A program made the position numbers and the translations under genes. Positions 25,041 to 33,131 of a stretch of 64,000 nucleotides of DNA are shown here, one piece after another (within the stretch, counting starts at the first letter, position 1; each line of letters starts with the position of its first letter). Under the pieces are notes generated by a model. The model made no database searches, was not told the origin of the DNA, and was given only the letters and a program-made list of their open reading frames with translations. The stretch lies in assembly GCA_003153575.1 (NCBI GenBank), contig PLZW01000035.1, positions 142,175 to 206,174 on the forward strand. Reading direction: 5' to 3'. The stretch comes from Acidimicrobiaceae bacterium. GTDB lineage: Bacteria > Actinomycetota > Acidimicrobiia > Acidimicrobiales > RAAP-2.

Positions 25041-25870
25041 GGGTAGCCGCCGAAGCCCGACGCCCCGACGGCGGGCGACGCGATGCCGGCCGACCGCAAC
25101 GCGATCGACGCCCGCAGGCGGATCTCCCGGGCCACCTCGAACTGCCGACCGGGCAGGGTGCGGGCGATGAGCCGGAGCTGCACGTACCCGACATCGATCG
25201 ACTCGACCCCGGCCACCACGGGGTCGCCCAGGATGAGGCCCGACCACGCCGGGTCGTCGGCCATGGCCTCGACCACGTCCTTCAGCGTCCGGGTGACCAG
25301 CTCGAGGTCCTCGGTGACCGCCACCGGGATGTCGATGACGGCCCGCGACCAGTCCTTGGACAGGTTGGTGACCTGACGCAGGGCACTGTTGGGCACGACC
25401 ACCAGTTCGCCCTGCTGGGTCCGCAGTTTGGTGACACGCAGCGTCAGTTCCTCCACCGTCCCGGTGATTCCGGTGGTCTGGCCGGGGGTGGAGAGCCTGA
25501 TGACGTCGCCGAACGCGAACTGGTGCTCGGCGAAGAGGAAGAACCCGGCCAGCAGATCCCCGACCATCTGCTGGGCGCCGAAACCGAGGCCGATGCCGAT
25601 CACCGTGGCCGGTGCCACCAGGGTGGTCAGCGGGATGCCCAGACGGTCGAAGACCAGGATGGCGACGACGAAGTAGGTGAGAGCCACGGCCGACCACTCG
25701 ACGGCCTCGCTGATGGCCCTGGACCGCTTGAGCGCCTCGGAGGCCACCGCCCCCGACTCGATCTGGCGGCGGATCTGGATGTCGATCCAGCGGCGCCGGC
25801 GCTGGCCCGACCAGTGGGCGAAGCGCACGACCAGCCCGGCCCCCAGCAGGAGCACGATGGCCGGCAGCAC
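25037..25870 (-). CDS. Small-conductance mechanosensitive channel (MscS family)
   Basis: A 277-residue MscS-type channel. The pore-lining helix TM3 and start of the beta domain read TVIGIGLGFGAQQMVGDLLAGFFLFAEHQFAFGDVIRL, the family signature, followed by GITGTVEELTLRVTKLRTQQGELVVVPNSALRQVTNLSKDWSR. Two hydrophobic helices precede it. The GTG at 25870 is the first possible start after an in-frame TAA, so the N-terminus is well bounded. It should open under membrane tension to release solutes. The following Thr-rich membrane protein is translationally coupled and may be an accessory subunit, which would be unusual. Confidence 0.9.
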   Translation of the reverse strand: MLPAIVLLLGAGLVVRFAHWSGQRRRRWIDIQIRRQIESGAVASEALKRSRAISEAVEWSAVALTYFVVAILVFDRLGIPLTTLVAPATVIGIGLGFGAQQMVGDLLAGFFLFAEHQFAFGDVIRLSTPGQTTGITGTVEELTLRVTKLRTQQGELVVVPNSALRQVTNLSKDWSRAVIDIPVAVTEDLELVTRTLKDVVEAMADDPAWSGLILGDPVVAGVESIDVGYVQLRLIARTLPGRQFEVAREIRLRASIALRSAGIASPAVGASGFGGYP

Positions 25871-25966
25871 ATGGTTCTGGAAATCAGAAGGGTGGATGCC
25901 CGAACCTTACCGTCGGCATCGGGGACGACCCGGGTGGCACCCGGTTCGCCGGGCGCCGGTGCGTGT

Positions 25967-25987
25967 CATAATCTGACGCACTGTCAG
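25967..25987 (+). promoter_or_regulatory. Operator site D at the promoter of the D-aminoacylase homologue
   Basis: A CATAAT -10 box (25967-25972) directly abuts the palindrome CTGACGCACTGTCAG (25973-25987), the fourth copy of the motif shared with the steroid genes. The operator would cover the transcription start. A possible TTCGCC -35 lies 16 bases before the -10. The gene start is 111 bases downstream, leaving a moderate leader. Confidence 0.68.
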
Positions 25988-26097
25988 TTCCACGGGGACG
26001 CGGTGACGGACCTCACCGTCCGCCATGGCCGCCCCGGTCGTACCGATGCTCATCGGGCCGCGGGAGCACGCCCCGGGCCCCACGAAGGGAAGCGCAC

Positions 26098-27831
26098 ATG
26101 CTCGACTACGCGATCCGCAACGGCCTGGTCGTCGACGGCACCGGAGCACCGGGCTTCCGCGCCGACGTCGGGATCAGGGACGGCATGATCGTGGCCGTCG
26201 GGACGGTCACCGAGGTGGCCGCCACCGAGCTCGATGCCGAAGGCCTCGTGGTGGCGCCCGGAATCATCGACCCCCACACCCATTACGACGCCCAGCTCTT
26301 CTGGGACCCGACTGCCTCCCCGTCCAACCTCCACGGCGTCACCACGGTGATCGCCGGCAACTGTGGCTTCACCCTGGCCCCGATCAAGTCGGCGGATCAC
26401 GACTACATCCGCAGGATGATGGCCAAGGTCGAGGGCATGCCGCTGGTCGCCCTCGAGAGCGGCATCGAGTGGGACTGGACCACGTTCGCCGAGTACCTGG
26501 CCCGGCTCGAGGGCAACCTCGGCGTCAACGCCGGCTTCCTGGTGGGCCACTGCGCCATCCGTCGTTGGGTGATGGGACCCGAGCGGGGCCCCGAAGTGGC
26601 CGACGACGCCGAACTGGCCGCCATGACCTCCCTCCTGGCCGAGTCGATCGAGGCCGGCGGTCTCGGCTTCTCGTCGTCGCAGTCGCGGACGCACTCCGAC
26701 GGCGACGGCAACCCGATCTCGTCCCGCTACGCCGACCGGCGCGAGATGCTGGCCTTCTGCGAGGTGGTGCGGGACCACCCCGGCACCACGCTCGAGTACA
26801 TCACCAACGGCTGCCTCGACACCTTCAGCGATGACGAGATCGATCTGATGGTGGCCATGACCACCACGGCGCAGCGCCCGCTCAACTGGAACCTCCTGAC
26901 CGTCGACTCCCGCACCCCGGACAAGACCACCCGCCAGCTCGAGGCCTCGTCGGCCGCCGCCGCCGCCGGGGGCAAGATCGTCGCGCTGACCATGCCGACA
27001 CTGGTCCCCATGAACATGAGCTTCCGCACCCACTGTGCCCTGTTCCTCATCCCCGGTTGGGGTGACGTCATGGGACTGTCCGAGGCGCAGCGGATCGAGA
27101 AGCTCCGCGACCCGGCGGTGCGGGCCGAACTGGACGAGCTGGCCCATTCCGAGGGTGCCGGGGTGTTCCGCCGACTCTCGCACTGGGCCAACTACATCAT
27201 CGGCGACACGTTCGCCCCCGAGAACGCCGGCTACAGCTGGCGCGACGTGGGCTCCATCGCCGAGGAGCAGGGCAAGGAGCCCTTCGACGCCCTCCTCGAC
27301 CTGGTCATCGCCGACGACCTGCGCACCGTCCTGTGGCCCAAGGCCTCGGACGGCGACGCCGCCTCCTGGGAGGCACGCGTCGACGTCTGGAAGGACCCGG
27401 GCGCACTGGTCGGCGGTTCGGACGCCGGCGCCCACCTCGACCGCATGTGCGGCTCCAACTACCCGACGTCGTTCCTCGGGGACTGCCTGCGCAAACGCAA
27501 GCTGGTCCCGATGGAGCAGGCCGTCCACTGGATGACCGAGGCGCCGGCCGACCTGTTCGGCCTCCACGACCGCGGCCGGGTGGCCGAGGGCCTGCGGGCT
27601 GACCTCTTCGTGTTCGACCCGGCCACCGTGGCCTCCGAGCCGGCCACCCTGGTCGAGGATCTGCCCGGCGGCAGCCCCCGGCTGATCGCCGACTCCATCG
27701 GCGTCGTCCGGGTCCTGGTCAACGGGGTCGAGACGGTGGTCGACGGCCAGCCCACCGGCAACCTGCCCGGCACCCTGTTGCGGTCCGGCATCGACACCGT
27801 GACCGTGGACACCTCGGCCGCGGCCGTCTGA
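26098..27831 (+). CDS. N-acyl-D-amino-acid deacylase family amidohydrolase
   Basis: A 577-residue metal-dependent amidohydrolase. The start MLDYAIRNGLVVDGTGAPGFRADVGIRDGMI is typical of the family, followed by GIIDPHTHYDAQLFWDP (first metal ligands), GHCAIR, and GGSDAGAHLDRMCGSNYP with the catalytic Asp. The C-terminus returns to the small beta domain (RADLFVFDPATV, RVLVNGVETVVDGQPTGNLPGTLLR). Homologues act on N-acyl-D-amino acids, but many actinobacterial paralogues have no proven substrate. AAGGGA precedes the ATG. Control by site D, shared with the steroid genes, suggests a substrate connected to that pathway rather than amino acids; this is inference. Confidence 0.88.
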   Translation: MLDYAIRNGLVVDGTGAPGFRADVGIRDGMIVAVGTVTEVAATELDAEGLVVAPGIIDPHTHYDAQLFWDPTASPSNLHGVTTVIAGNCGFTLAPIKSADHDYIRRMMAKVEGMPLVALESGIEWDWTTFAEYLARLEGNLGVNAGFLVGHCAIRRWVMGPERGPEVADDAELAAMTSLLAESIEAGGLGFSSSQSRTHSDGDGNPISSRYADRREMLAFCEVVRDHPGTTLEYITNGCLDTFSDDEIDLMVAMTTTAQRPLNWNLLTVDSRTPDKTTRQLEASSAAAAAGGKIVALTMPTLVPMNMSFRTHCALFLIPGWGDVMGLSEAQRIEKLRDPAVRAELDELAHSEGAGVFRRLSHWANYIIGDTFAPENAGYSWRDVGSIAEEQGKEPFDALLDLVIADDLRTVLWPKASDGDAASWEARVDVWKDPGALVGGSDAGAHLDRMCGSNYPTSFLGDCLRKRKLVPMEQAVHWMTEAPADLFGLHDRGRVAEGLRADLFVFDPATVASEPATLVEDLPGGSPRLIADSIGVVRVLVNGVETVVDGQPTGNLPGTLLRSGIDTVTVDTSAAAV

Positions 27832-27936
27832 GCCCCCAGGCCCGGGCCGGACCGGGCCGGCCCCATCGCCTCGCATCGCAGCACCGACCCACCGCACCGC
27901 CACCAGCACCACCTCCACCAGAACAGGGGACACACC

Positions 27937-29406
27937 ATGGGAAGCACGGTCACCAAGGACGAGTCGCAGCTCCTGATCGGGGGCAAATGGGTCGACGCCG
28001 GCAACGGCACCTACGAGATTCTCAACCCGGCCACCGAGGAGGTCGTCGGCCAGGCCCCCAACGCGTCGGTGGCCGATGCCGAAGCGGCCGCCGCCGCGGC
28101 GCGCGAGGCCTTCCCGGCCTGGGCGGCCACTCCGGTCGAGGAGCGCCTCGCCCTGCTGAAGAAGGCCGCCGAGGCGATCCGGGCCAAGAACGACGAGTTG
28201 GTGCCCCTGGTGATCGCCGAGACCGGGGCCACCGCGTCCGTCGGCTCGCGCATGCAGGTCCCGATCAGCGCCGACCGGTTCGAGCGCTACAGCCGCGACC
28301 TCCGCCACGTCCAGGAGTCGATGCTCCCCCCGATCGCCACCGCCGCCACCCCGCTGGCCCCCGGGGGCCTCATCAGTGCCCTCGCCTACCGCCAGCCGGT
28401 CGGCGTGGTGGCCGCCATCGCCAGCTACAACTTCCCGTTGACCAACATGGCCGGCAAAGTGGCCCCGGCACTGGCCATGGGCAACGCCGTGGTCATCAAG
28501 CCCGCCCCCCAGGACCCGCTGGCTGTCGTGGAGCTGGCCAGGGTGTTGGACGAGGTCGGGTTCCCGCCCGGCGTGGTCAACCTGGTGTGCTCGCAGGGCC
28601 CCGAGCCGGCCAGCGTGCTGACCTCGTCCCCGGACGTCGACATGGTGTCGTTCACCGGGTCCACCTCGGTCGGCCAGCGCATCGCCGCGGCCGGCGCGCC
28701 GACCATGAAGCGCCTGCTGATGGAGCTCGGTGGCAAGGGCGCCGCCGTGGTGTTCGAGGATGCCGACCTGAAGGCCGCCATCATGGCCATCGGGTCCACG
28801 TGGGCCTTCCACTCCGGCCAGATCTGCACCGCCCCCACCCGGGCTGTGGTTCACCGGAGCATCTTCGACCAGGTGGTCGAAGGTCTGAAGGCCTTCGCCG
28901 GCCGCCTCACGGTGGGCGACCCGCGCGAAGCCACCACGGTGGTCGGACCGGTCATCTCCGGCGCCCAGCAGCAGCGGATCCTCGACTACATCGAGTCCGG
29001 CCGCGCCGAAGGCGAGGTCGTGTTGGGCGGCGGGCGGCCCGAGCACATGGAGCGGGGCTACTACGTCGAGCCCACGCTCATCACCGGGACCAACGACATG
29101 AAGTCGGCCCGCGAGGAGATCTTCGGACCGGTCGTCGTGGCCATCCCGTTCGACGACGACGACGAGGGGATCGCCATCGCCAACGACTCGGAGTTCGGCC
29201 TGTACGACTACGTGTTCTCGGGCGACACCGCCCGGGCGTTCCGGGTGGCCAAGCTCCTACGGGCCGGCCACGTGGGCATCAACACCGCGCAGCGCAACAT
29301 GGACGCCCCGTTCGGCGGCTTCAAGATGAGCGGCATCGGCCGCGACGGTGGCGACTACAGCTTGGAGGCCTACTCCGAGCTCCAGTCGATCATCTGGGCC
29401 GGCTGA
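27937..29406 (+). CDS. NAD(P)-dependent aldehyde dehydrogenase
   Basis: A 489-residue member of the ALDH superfamily. The NAD site and active site are intact: YNFPLTNMAGKVAPALAMGNAVVIKPAPQDP, FTGSTSVGQRI, Glu263 in MELGGKGA, the nucleophile Cys297 in SGQICTAPTR, EEIFGPVVV and PFGGFKMSGIGRDGG. The start MGSTVTKDESQLLIGGKWVDAGNG is typical and is preceded by AGGGGA. The substrate is not evident. It follows the D-aminoacylase homologue by 105 bases and may be co-transcribed with it. It is convergent with the CAP-domain gene across an inverted repeat. Confidence 0.93.
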   Translation: MGSTVTKDESQLLIGGKWVDAGNGTYEILNPATEEVVGQAPNASVADAEAAAAAAREAFPAWAATPVEERLALLKKAAEAIRAKNDELVPLVIAETGATASVGSRMQVPISADRFERYSRDLRHVQESMLPPIATAATPLAPGGLISALAYRQPVGVVAAIASYNFPLTNMAGKVAPALAMGNAVVIKPAPQDPLAVVELARVLDEVGFPPGVVNLVCSQGPEPASVLTSSPDVDMVSFTGSTSVGQRIAAAGAPTMKRLLMELGGKGAAVVFEDADLKAAIMAIGSTWAFHSGQICTAPTRAVVHRSIFDQVVEGLKAFAGRLTVGDPREATTVVGPVISGAQQQRILDYIESGRAEGEVVLGGGRPEHMERGYYVEPTLITGTNDMKSAREEIFGPVVVAIPFDDDDEGIAIANDSEFGLYDYVFSGDTARAFRVAKLLRAGHVGINTAQRNMDAPFGGFKMSGIGRDGGDYSLEAYSELQSIIWAG

Positions 29407-29449
29407 CCGGGTCGAGCCCCGGCCGCGCCGGACCGGCGGTGCCGGTCAG
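29403..29449. terminator. Inverted repeat spanning two convergent stop codons
   Basis: CTGACCGG and CCGGTCAG (8-bp perfect arms) enclose a GC-rich interior that can fold further. The left arm contains the TGA of the aldehyde dehydrogenase gene and the right arm the stop of the convergent CAP gene. It is a likely shared bidirectional terminator. The CTGAC/GTCAG ends resemble the operator motif but are 31 bases apart, so I do not count it as an operator. Confidence 0.5.
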
Positions 29450-31014
29450 TGGGCGCCGAAGAAGGGGGTGCCGTAGGCGAACACGCCGCCGTCCGCGCCC
29501 ACCATCCAGTAGGCGTTGTTCGCCCGGTCGACCTCCATCCCGACCACCGGGGCCGTGAGGTGCAGTGCACCTGCGCTGCCCCGGAAGGGGGCGTCGCCGA
29601 AGGCGAAGATGCCGCCGTCCGCGCCTACCAGCCAGTAGCCGGAGCCGGTGGCGTCACGGTCCATACCGACCACCGGGGCGTTGAGGGGCTGGCCGCCGGC
29701 GGAGCCCCTGAAGGCGGCGCTGCCGAAGGCGAAGATGCCGCCGTCACGCGCCACCAGCCAGTAGCCGGAGCCGGCGGCGTCAACGGCCATGCCGACCACC
29801 GGGGCGTTGAGGGCCCGGCCGCCCTCCGAGCCACTGAAGACGGCGTCGCCGAAGGCGAAGATGCCGCCGTCGCTCGCCACCAGCCAATAGCCCCTGCCGT
29901 CGGGGGTCGGTGCCATGTCGACCACCGGGGCGTTGAGCGGGAGGTTGCCCGTCGAGCCGTAGAAGCCGGCGTCGCCGAAACCGAAGATCCCTCCGTCGGC
30001 ACCCACCAGCCAGTAGCCCTTGCCGTCGGGGGTGGCCACGATGTGGGTGATCGGCGCGGCCAGCGACTTGCCGGCCATCGAGCCGTAGGCTCCGGCATTG
30101 CCGTGGGGCGAGACGGAGCCTGCCGCCGTGGCCAGCCAGTACCCGGCGTCACGAGCCGAGGCGGCCATCCCGACGAACGAGTCGACCGAGGGGCCGGGAA
30201 CGGAGGGGAGCTCGTTCGGGACCGAGGGGACGGGGTATGGATAGGGGTAGCGACCGCCGGTGGCCGTGATGGCGTCGTTGGGTCCCATGACCTGGCCCGG
30301 GCAGTACACGGGCGATCCGGTTCCGGTGCCGGCCACTTCCGGTCCGGCCGAGACCGGATTGCCCTCCACCGAGTTCTGGGCGGCCTGGCGGCCGAGTGCG
30401 GAGCCGAGGGTGCCGTAGACGAACCCGAACAGCTCCACCGTCCAGGCCTGGCCACCGCTGCACGTGACCCCGATGCCGACGGTGTCATAGCCGGCGTTCA
30501 GCATGTTCTGGCGGTGGCCGGCCGAGGCCATGTATGCGCTCTCCATGCCGTCCGAGCCGTCGCCGGGCCAGAAGCCGTTGCCCGAACTGCCGGCGTTGCT
30601 GGCCAGCATGCACAGCTGGCTGGGCGAGGGGGACGGGCCGCAGCCGGACAGCGGGGCGTCTTGGACGACACCGGTGGAGGCGATGTAGTTCGACCACGCC
30701 TCAGCCGCCGCGTTCAGTCCGGCGTCCATGACGAGCGGGGGCACCGGCTGTCCCGGCGAGTTGCGCACCGCCCGCTCGGCGTTCATGCGGGCCACCAGGT
30801 CGCCGCCGTACAGGGCCTGGACGGACCCGACGTCGTTGGCCGATGGTGCGGCCGCGGCCCGGCCGGAGGACAGCGGTCCCACCGGGGAGAACGCGGCGGC
30901 TGACACCAGCACCACGGCGGTGCAGGCCCCGGTCAGGGCGCGTCGCCAGGTCGGTGTCGATGCCGCCGACCGGCTCCGGTCGCCGGGGCGCGTGGTTCCG
31001 TCGATCCTCTGCAT
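29446..31014 (-). CDS. Secreted CAP (SCP/PR1) domain protein with propeller repeats
   Basis: A 522-residue exported protein. A long signal region (TWRRALTGACTAVVLVSAAAFSPVGPLSSGRAAA) is followed by a CAP domain at about residues 70-240, with LVARMNAERAVRNSPG, AAEAWSNYIASTG, SAYMASAGHRQNMLNAGYDTVGIGVTCSGGQAWTVELFG (the His and Glu-type pocket residues). A Pro/Tyr linker leads to about five or six repeats of the type GYWLVGADGGIFGFGDAGFYGSTGN. The repeats match those of the CHAP protein at 17 kb. CAP proteins bind lipids or act at the cell surface; a role here is unknown. The ATG at 31014 is preferred to the GTG at 31047 because AGGA lies 11 bases upstream. Confidence 0.86.
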   Translation of the reverse strand: MQRIDGTTRPGDRSRSAASTPTWRRALTGACTAVVLVSAAAFSPVGPLSSGRAAAAPSANDVGSVQALYGGDLVARMNAERAVRNSPGQPVPPLVMDAGLNAAAEAWSNYIASTGVVQDAPLSGCGPSPSPSQLCMLASNAGSSGNGFWPGDGSDGMESAYMASAGHRQNMLNAGYDTVGIGVTCSGGQAWTVELFGFVYGTLGSALGRQAAQNSVEGNPVSAGPEVAGTGTGSPVYCPGQVMGPNDAITATGGRYPYPYPVPSVPNELPSVPGPSVDSFVGMAASARDAGYWLATAAGSVSPHGNAGAYGSMAGKSLAAPITHIVATPDGKGYWLVGADGGIFGFGDAGFYGSTGNLPLNAPVVDMAPTPDGRGYWLVASDGGIFAFGDAVFSGSEGGRALNAPVVGMAVDAAGSGYWLVARDGGIFAFGSAAFRGSAGGQPLNAPVVGMDRDATGSGYWLVGADGGIFAFGDAPFRGSAGALHLTAPVVGMEVDRANNAYWMVGADGGVFAYGTPFFGAH

Positions 31015-31178
31015 AGCTGCACCGTTCCTGTCCGGGGTGTACGTCACGGTCTGGAGTCCCTCGAAGTTCGCGACCGAGTACCGGGGTGGCTCTCCGGTCC
31101 TCGGTCAGGCCTGCTTCTCTCCGTACCTATCGGCATGTCGGGCCGAAAACTGTTGCCCGGATCGGCTACAACTGGGTC

Positions 31179-32177
31179 GTGCCCGTGCCCGTGCCCCCAT
31201 CGATCCCCGCGTCCTTCACCGAGATGGCGAAACGGGTCTCCAACTGGGGCCGCTGGGGTCCCGACGACCAGATCGGGACCCTCAACCTCATCGACGGGGC
31301 CGCCCGCCTGCGCGGGGTGGCGTCGGTGGTCGACGGCGCCGCCTTCCCGCTCGGGATCCCCATGTCGGAGGCCGAGGGCATCCAGATGGGGTTCGTCGAA
31401 GGTCGGGTCAATCCGTCCCGCACCATGGTGTCGGTCAACGCCCCCCAGAGCGACGATCCCGAGTGGATCGCCTTCTCCGAGGACGTCGTCACCTTCGCCC
31501 TGCAGTGCGCCACCCACTGGGACGGCCTGGCCCACACCTCCTACGGGGCCGGACCCGATGGTGGCCGCCTCTACAACGGCTACCCGGCCTCGTCGATCAC
31601 CGAGGAGGGCGCCTCACTCCTCGGGATCCAGCAGATCTCGACCCTGGTGTCCCGGGGCGTCCTGCTCGACGTGGCCCGCGCCAAGGGGCTCGAGCTGTTG
31701 GAGCCCGGCTACCCCATCACCCCGGGCGACCTCGACGCCGCCTGCGCCCTCGGGGGACTCACCGTCCAGCCGGGAGACGTGGTTCTGGTCCGCACGGGCC
31801 AGGCCGCCCACCTCGCCCTTCCGGGGCGACCCGGCATCGGGGGCGCGCCCCCGGTCCGGAACCTGATCGCCTACACCTGGCCCACCCCGGGACTGACCGT
31901 CGCCACCGCCGCGTGGTTCCACGACGGCGACGTGGCGGCGGTGGCCATCGACAACATGGTCCTCGAGGTCTATCCCTGCGAGTCAGACGACCTGTTCCTG
32001 CCCGTCCACCTCCTCCATCTGGTGGAGATGGGTATGACCCAGGGCCAGAACTGGTTCCTCGACGACCTGGCCGATGCCTGCGCGTCCGACGGTCGCTACA
32101 CGTTCCTGCTGAACGCCACGCCGTTGCCATTCACCGGGGCACTCGGCTCACCGGTCAACCCGGTCGCCCTGCGCTGA
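31179..32177 (+). CDS. Cyclase-family (kynurenine formamidase-like) hydrolase
   Basis: A 332-residue member of the cyclase / Kyn formamidase family (PF04199 type). The metal motif appears as CATHWDGLAHTSYG, with the usual His, Asp and His, and GVLLDVARAKG and GDVVLVRTGQAAH follow as in relatives. I place the start at the GTG at 31179, which has TACAAC six bases upstream (leaderless); the ATG at 31224 is possible, and the ORF-track start at 31086 adds 31 unlikely residues. The family hydrolyses amides and lactone-like rings, so a catabolic role in ring opening is conceivable. It diverges from the CAP gene. Confidence 0.82.
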   Translation: MPVPVPPSIPASFTEMAKRVSNWGRWGPDDQIGTLNLIDGAARLRGVASVVDGAAFPLGIPMSEAEGIQMGFVEGRVNPSRTMVSVNAPQSDDPEWIAFSEDVVTFALQCATHWDGLAHTSYGAGPDGGRLYNGYPASSITEEGASLLGIQQISTLVSRGVLLDVARAKGLELLEPGYPITPGDLDAACALGGLTVQPGDVVLVRTGQAAHLALPGRPGIGGAPPVRNLIAYTWPTPGLTVATAAWFHDGDVAAVAIDNMVLEVYPCESDDLFLPVHLLHLVEMGMTQGQNWFLDDLADACASDGRYTFLLNATPLPFTGALGSPVNPVALR

Positions 32178-32207
32178 TCCTGTTGGTCGAGTGCCGGACA
32201 TCGCCGT

Positions 32208-32987
32208 TCAGGCGCGCCCGCGGCCCCGTCCCCTGGACGTCCGGGCGGCCGCCGCGCCGCCGCCCACCACCGGCCCGGTGCGGGGTGCCGGGCTCTCCGA
32301 CCCGGGCACCCGGGCCCCAGCGGGCGCGGGCCGGCCGGTCACCGACCAGTGGAGCAGGCGGGCCTGGCTGTCGACGAGCGAGGCGGTGCGGATCCCCCAG
32401 AACTCGAAGCCGTAGCGGTGGCCCGCCACCTGGGCCAGCATGGCGATCAAGGTCCCGGCGGCCGCCATCGGGTCGGCACCGGCGGGCGAACCCGAGCTCC
32501 CGGCCTGATTGGCGATGACCCGGGCGAGGGTGACCGTCACCGCGTTGAGCGCCCGGACCCGCAGCCCCTGGAACCGGAGGTCACCCTCCACGGTGGTCAG
32601 CTCGACGACCCGGAAGACGGCCCGGTTGCGTTCCCAGTAGTCCATGAAGCCCTCGACCACGGCGACGGCCGTGTCCCACGATGCCTCCTCCGACCAATTG
32701 CCGGAAACGACTTCGGCGAGCACGCCGGCACCGTCGACCAGCTCCTCGGCCAGGACGGTGATGGCCGCTTCGACGTTCTCGAAGTACTGGTAGAAGGTGG
32801 CCGGCGAGGTGCCGGCCTGGCGGGCGATATCGATGACCTTGATCGAGCGCCACGGGGTGGCCACGAGCAGCTCGGCCGTGCACTCCAGCAGGCGCTGGCG
32901 GGTGGCCAGGCCCCGACGACCGGGTACGCGGCCGTCGGTGGTGGCGATGAGTTCCGTGTCGTCTTCGGTGGACTCGGCGGTGGGCAT
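32208..32987 (-). CDS. TetR-family transcriptional regulator
   Basis: A 259-residue regulator. The N-terminal HTH reads GRRGLATRQRLLECTAELLVATPWRSIKVIDIARQAGTSPATFYQYFENVEAAI, preceded by an acidic 25-residue arm. The effector domain (about 80-215) contains AEELVDGAGVLAEVVSGNW and WERNRAVFRVVELTTVEGD. An unusual basic, low-complexity tail (GGGAAAARTSRGRGRGRA) ends it and could add DNA affinity. The start at 32987 is chosen over the much longer ORF, which runs through the divergent regulator. Relatives with GRRGLATRQRLL often sit near acyl-CoA dehydrogenase genes in mycobacteria. It diverges from the KstR-like gene and is a candidate for binding the operator described here. Confidence 0.85.
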   Translation of the reverse strand: MPTAESTEDDTELIATTDGRVPGRRGLATRQRLLECTAELLVATPWRSIKVIDIARQAGTSPATFYQYFENVEAAITVLAEELVDGAGVLAEVVSGNWSEEASWDTAVAVVEGFMDYWERNRAVFRVVELTTVEGDLRFQGLRVRALNAVTVTLARVIANQAGSSGSPAGADPMAAAGTLIAMLAQVAGHRYGFEFWGIRTASLVDSQARLLHWSVTGRPAPAGARVPGSESPAPRTGPVVGGGAAAARTSRGRGRGRA

Positions 32988-33033
32988 GGCGGCCCATCGT
33001 ACCGAGGGCGACCGCCCCGGGGACGGGCCCGAC

Positions 33034-33048
33034 GCGATCGCCGATCGC
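33034..33048. promoter_or_regulatory. Palindrome between divergent TetR genes
   Basis: GCGATC-GCC-GATCGC is a perfect 6-bp-arm inverted repeat in the 144-base gap between the two TetR genes. Autoregulation through such a site is common for divergent TetR pairs. It is unrelated to the CTGAC/GTCAG motif. Confidence 0.4.
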
Positions 33049-33131
33049 ATCCCGTCGCCCCTGGTGGCTGCGCCGGCGCGGCCTCCGGGGTGGCCCAAGC
33101 CGGGAAATCGTGTCCGACTAGGGTATTCACC

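Noticed and set aside
26050-29046. 998-residue minus-strand ORF
   Set aside because: Shadow across the D-aminoacylase and aldehyde dehydrogenase genes; no domain recognisable.
29403-29449. CTGAC...GTCAG pair as a fifth operator
   Set aside because: Arms are 31 bases apart and span two convergent stop codons; terminator is the better reading.
33049-33131. Classical KstR or KstR2 box upstream of the KstR-like gene
   Set aside because: No sequence resembling the AAC/GTT-type or CAAG/CTTG-type palindromes was seen here or upstream of the steroid genes.
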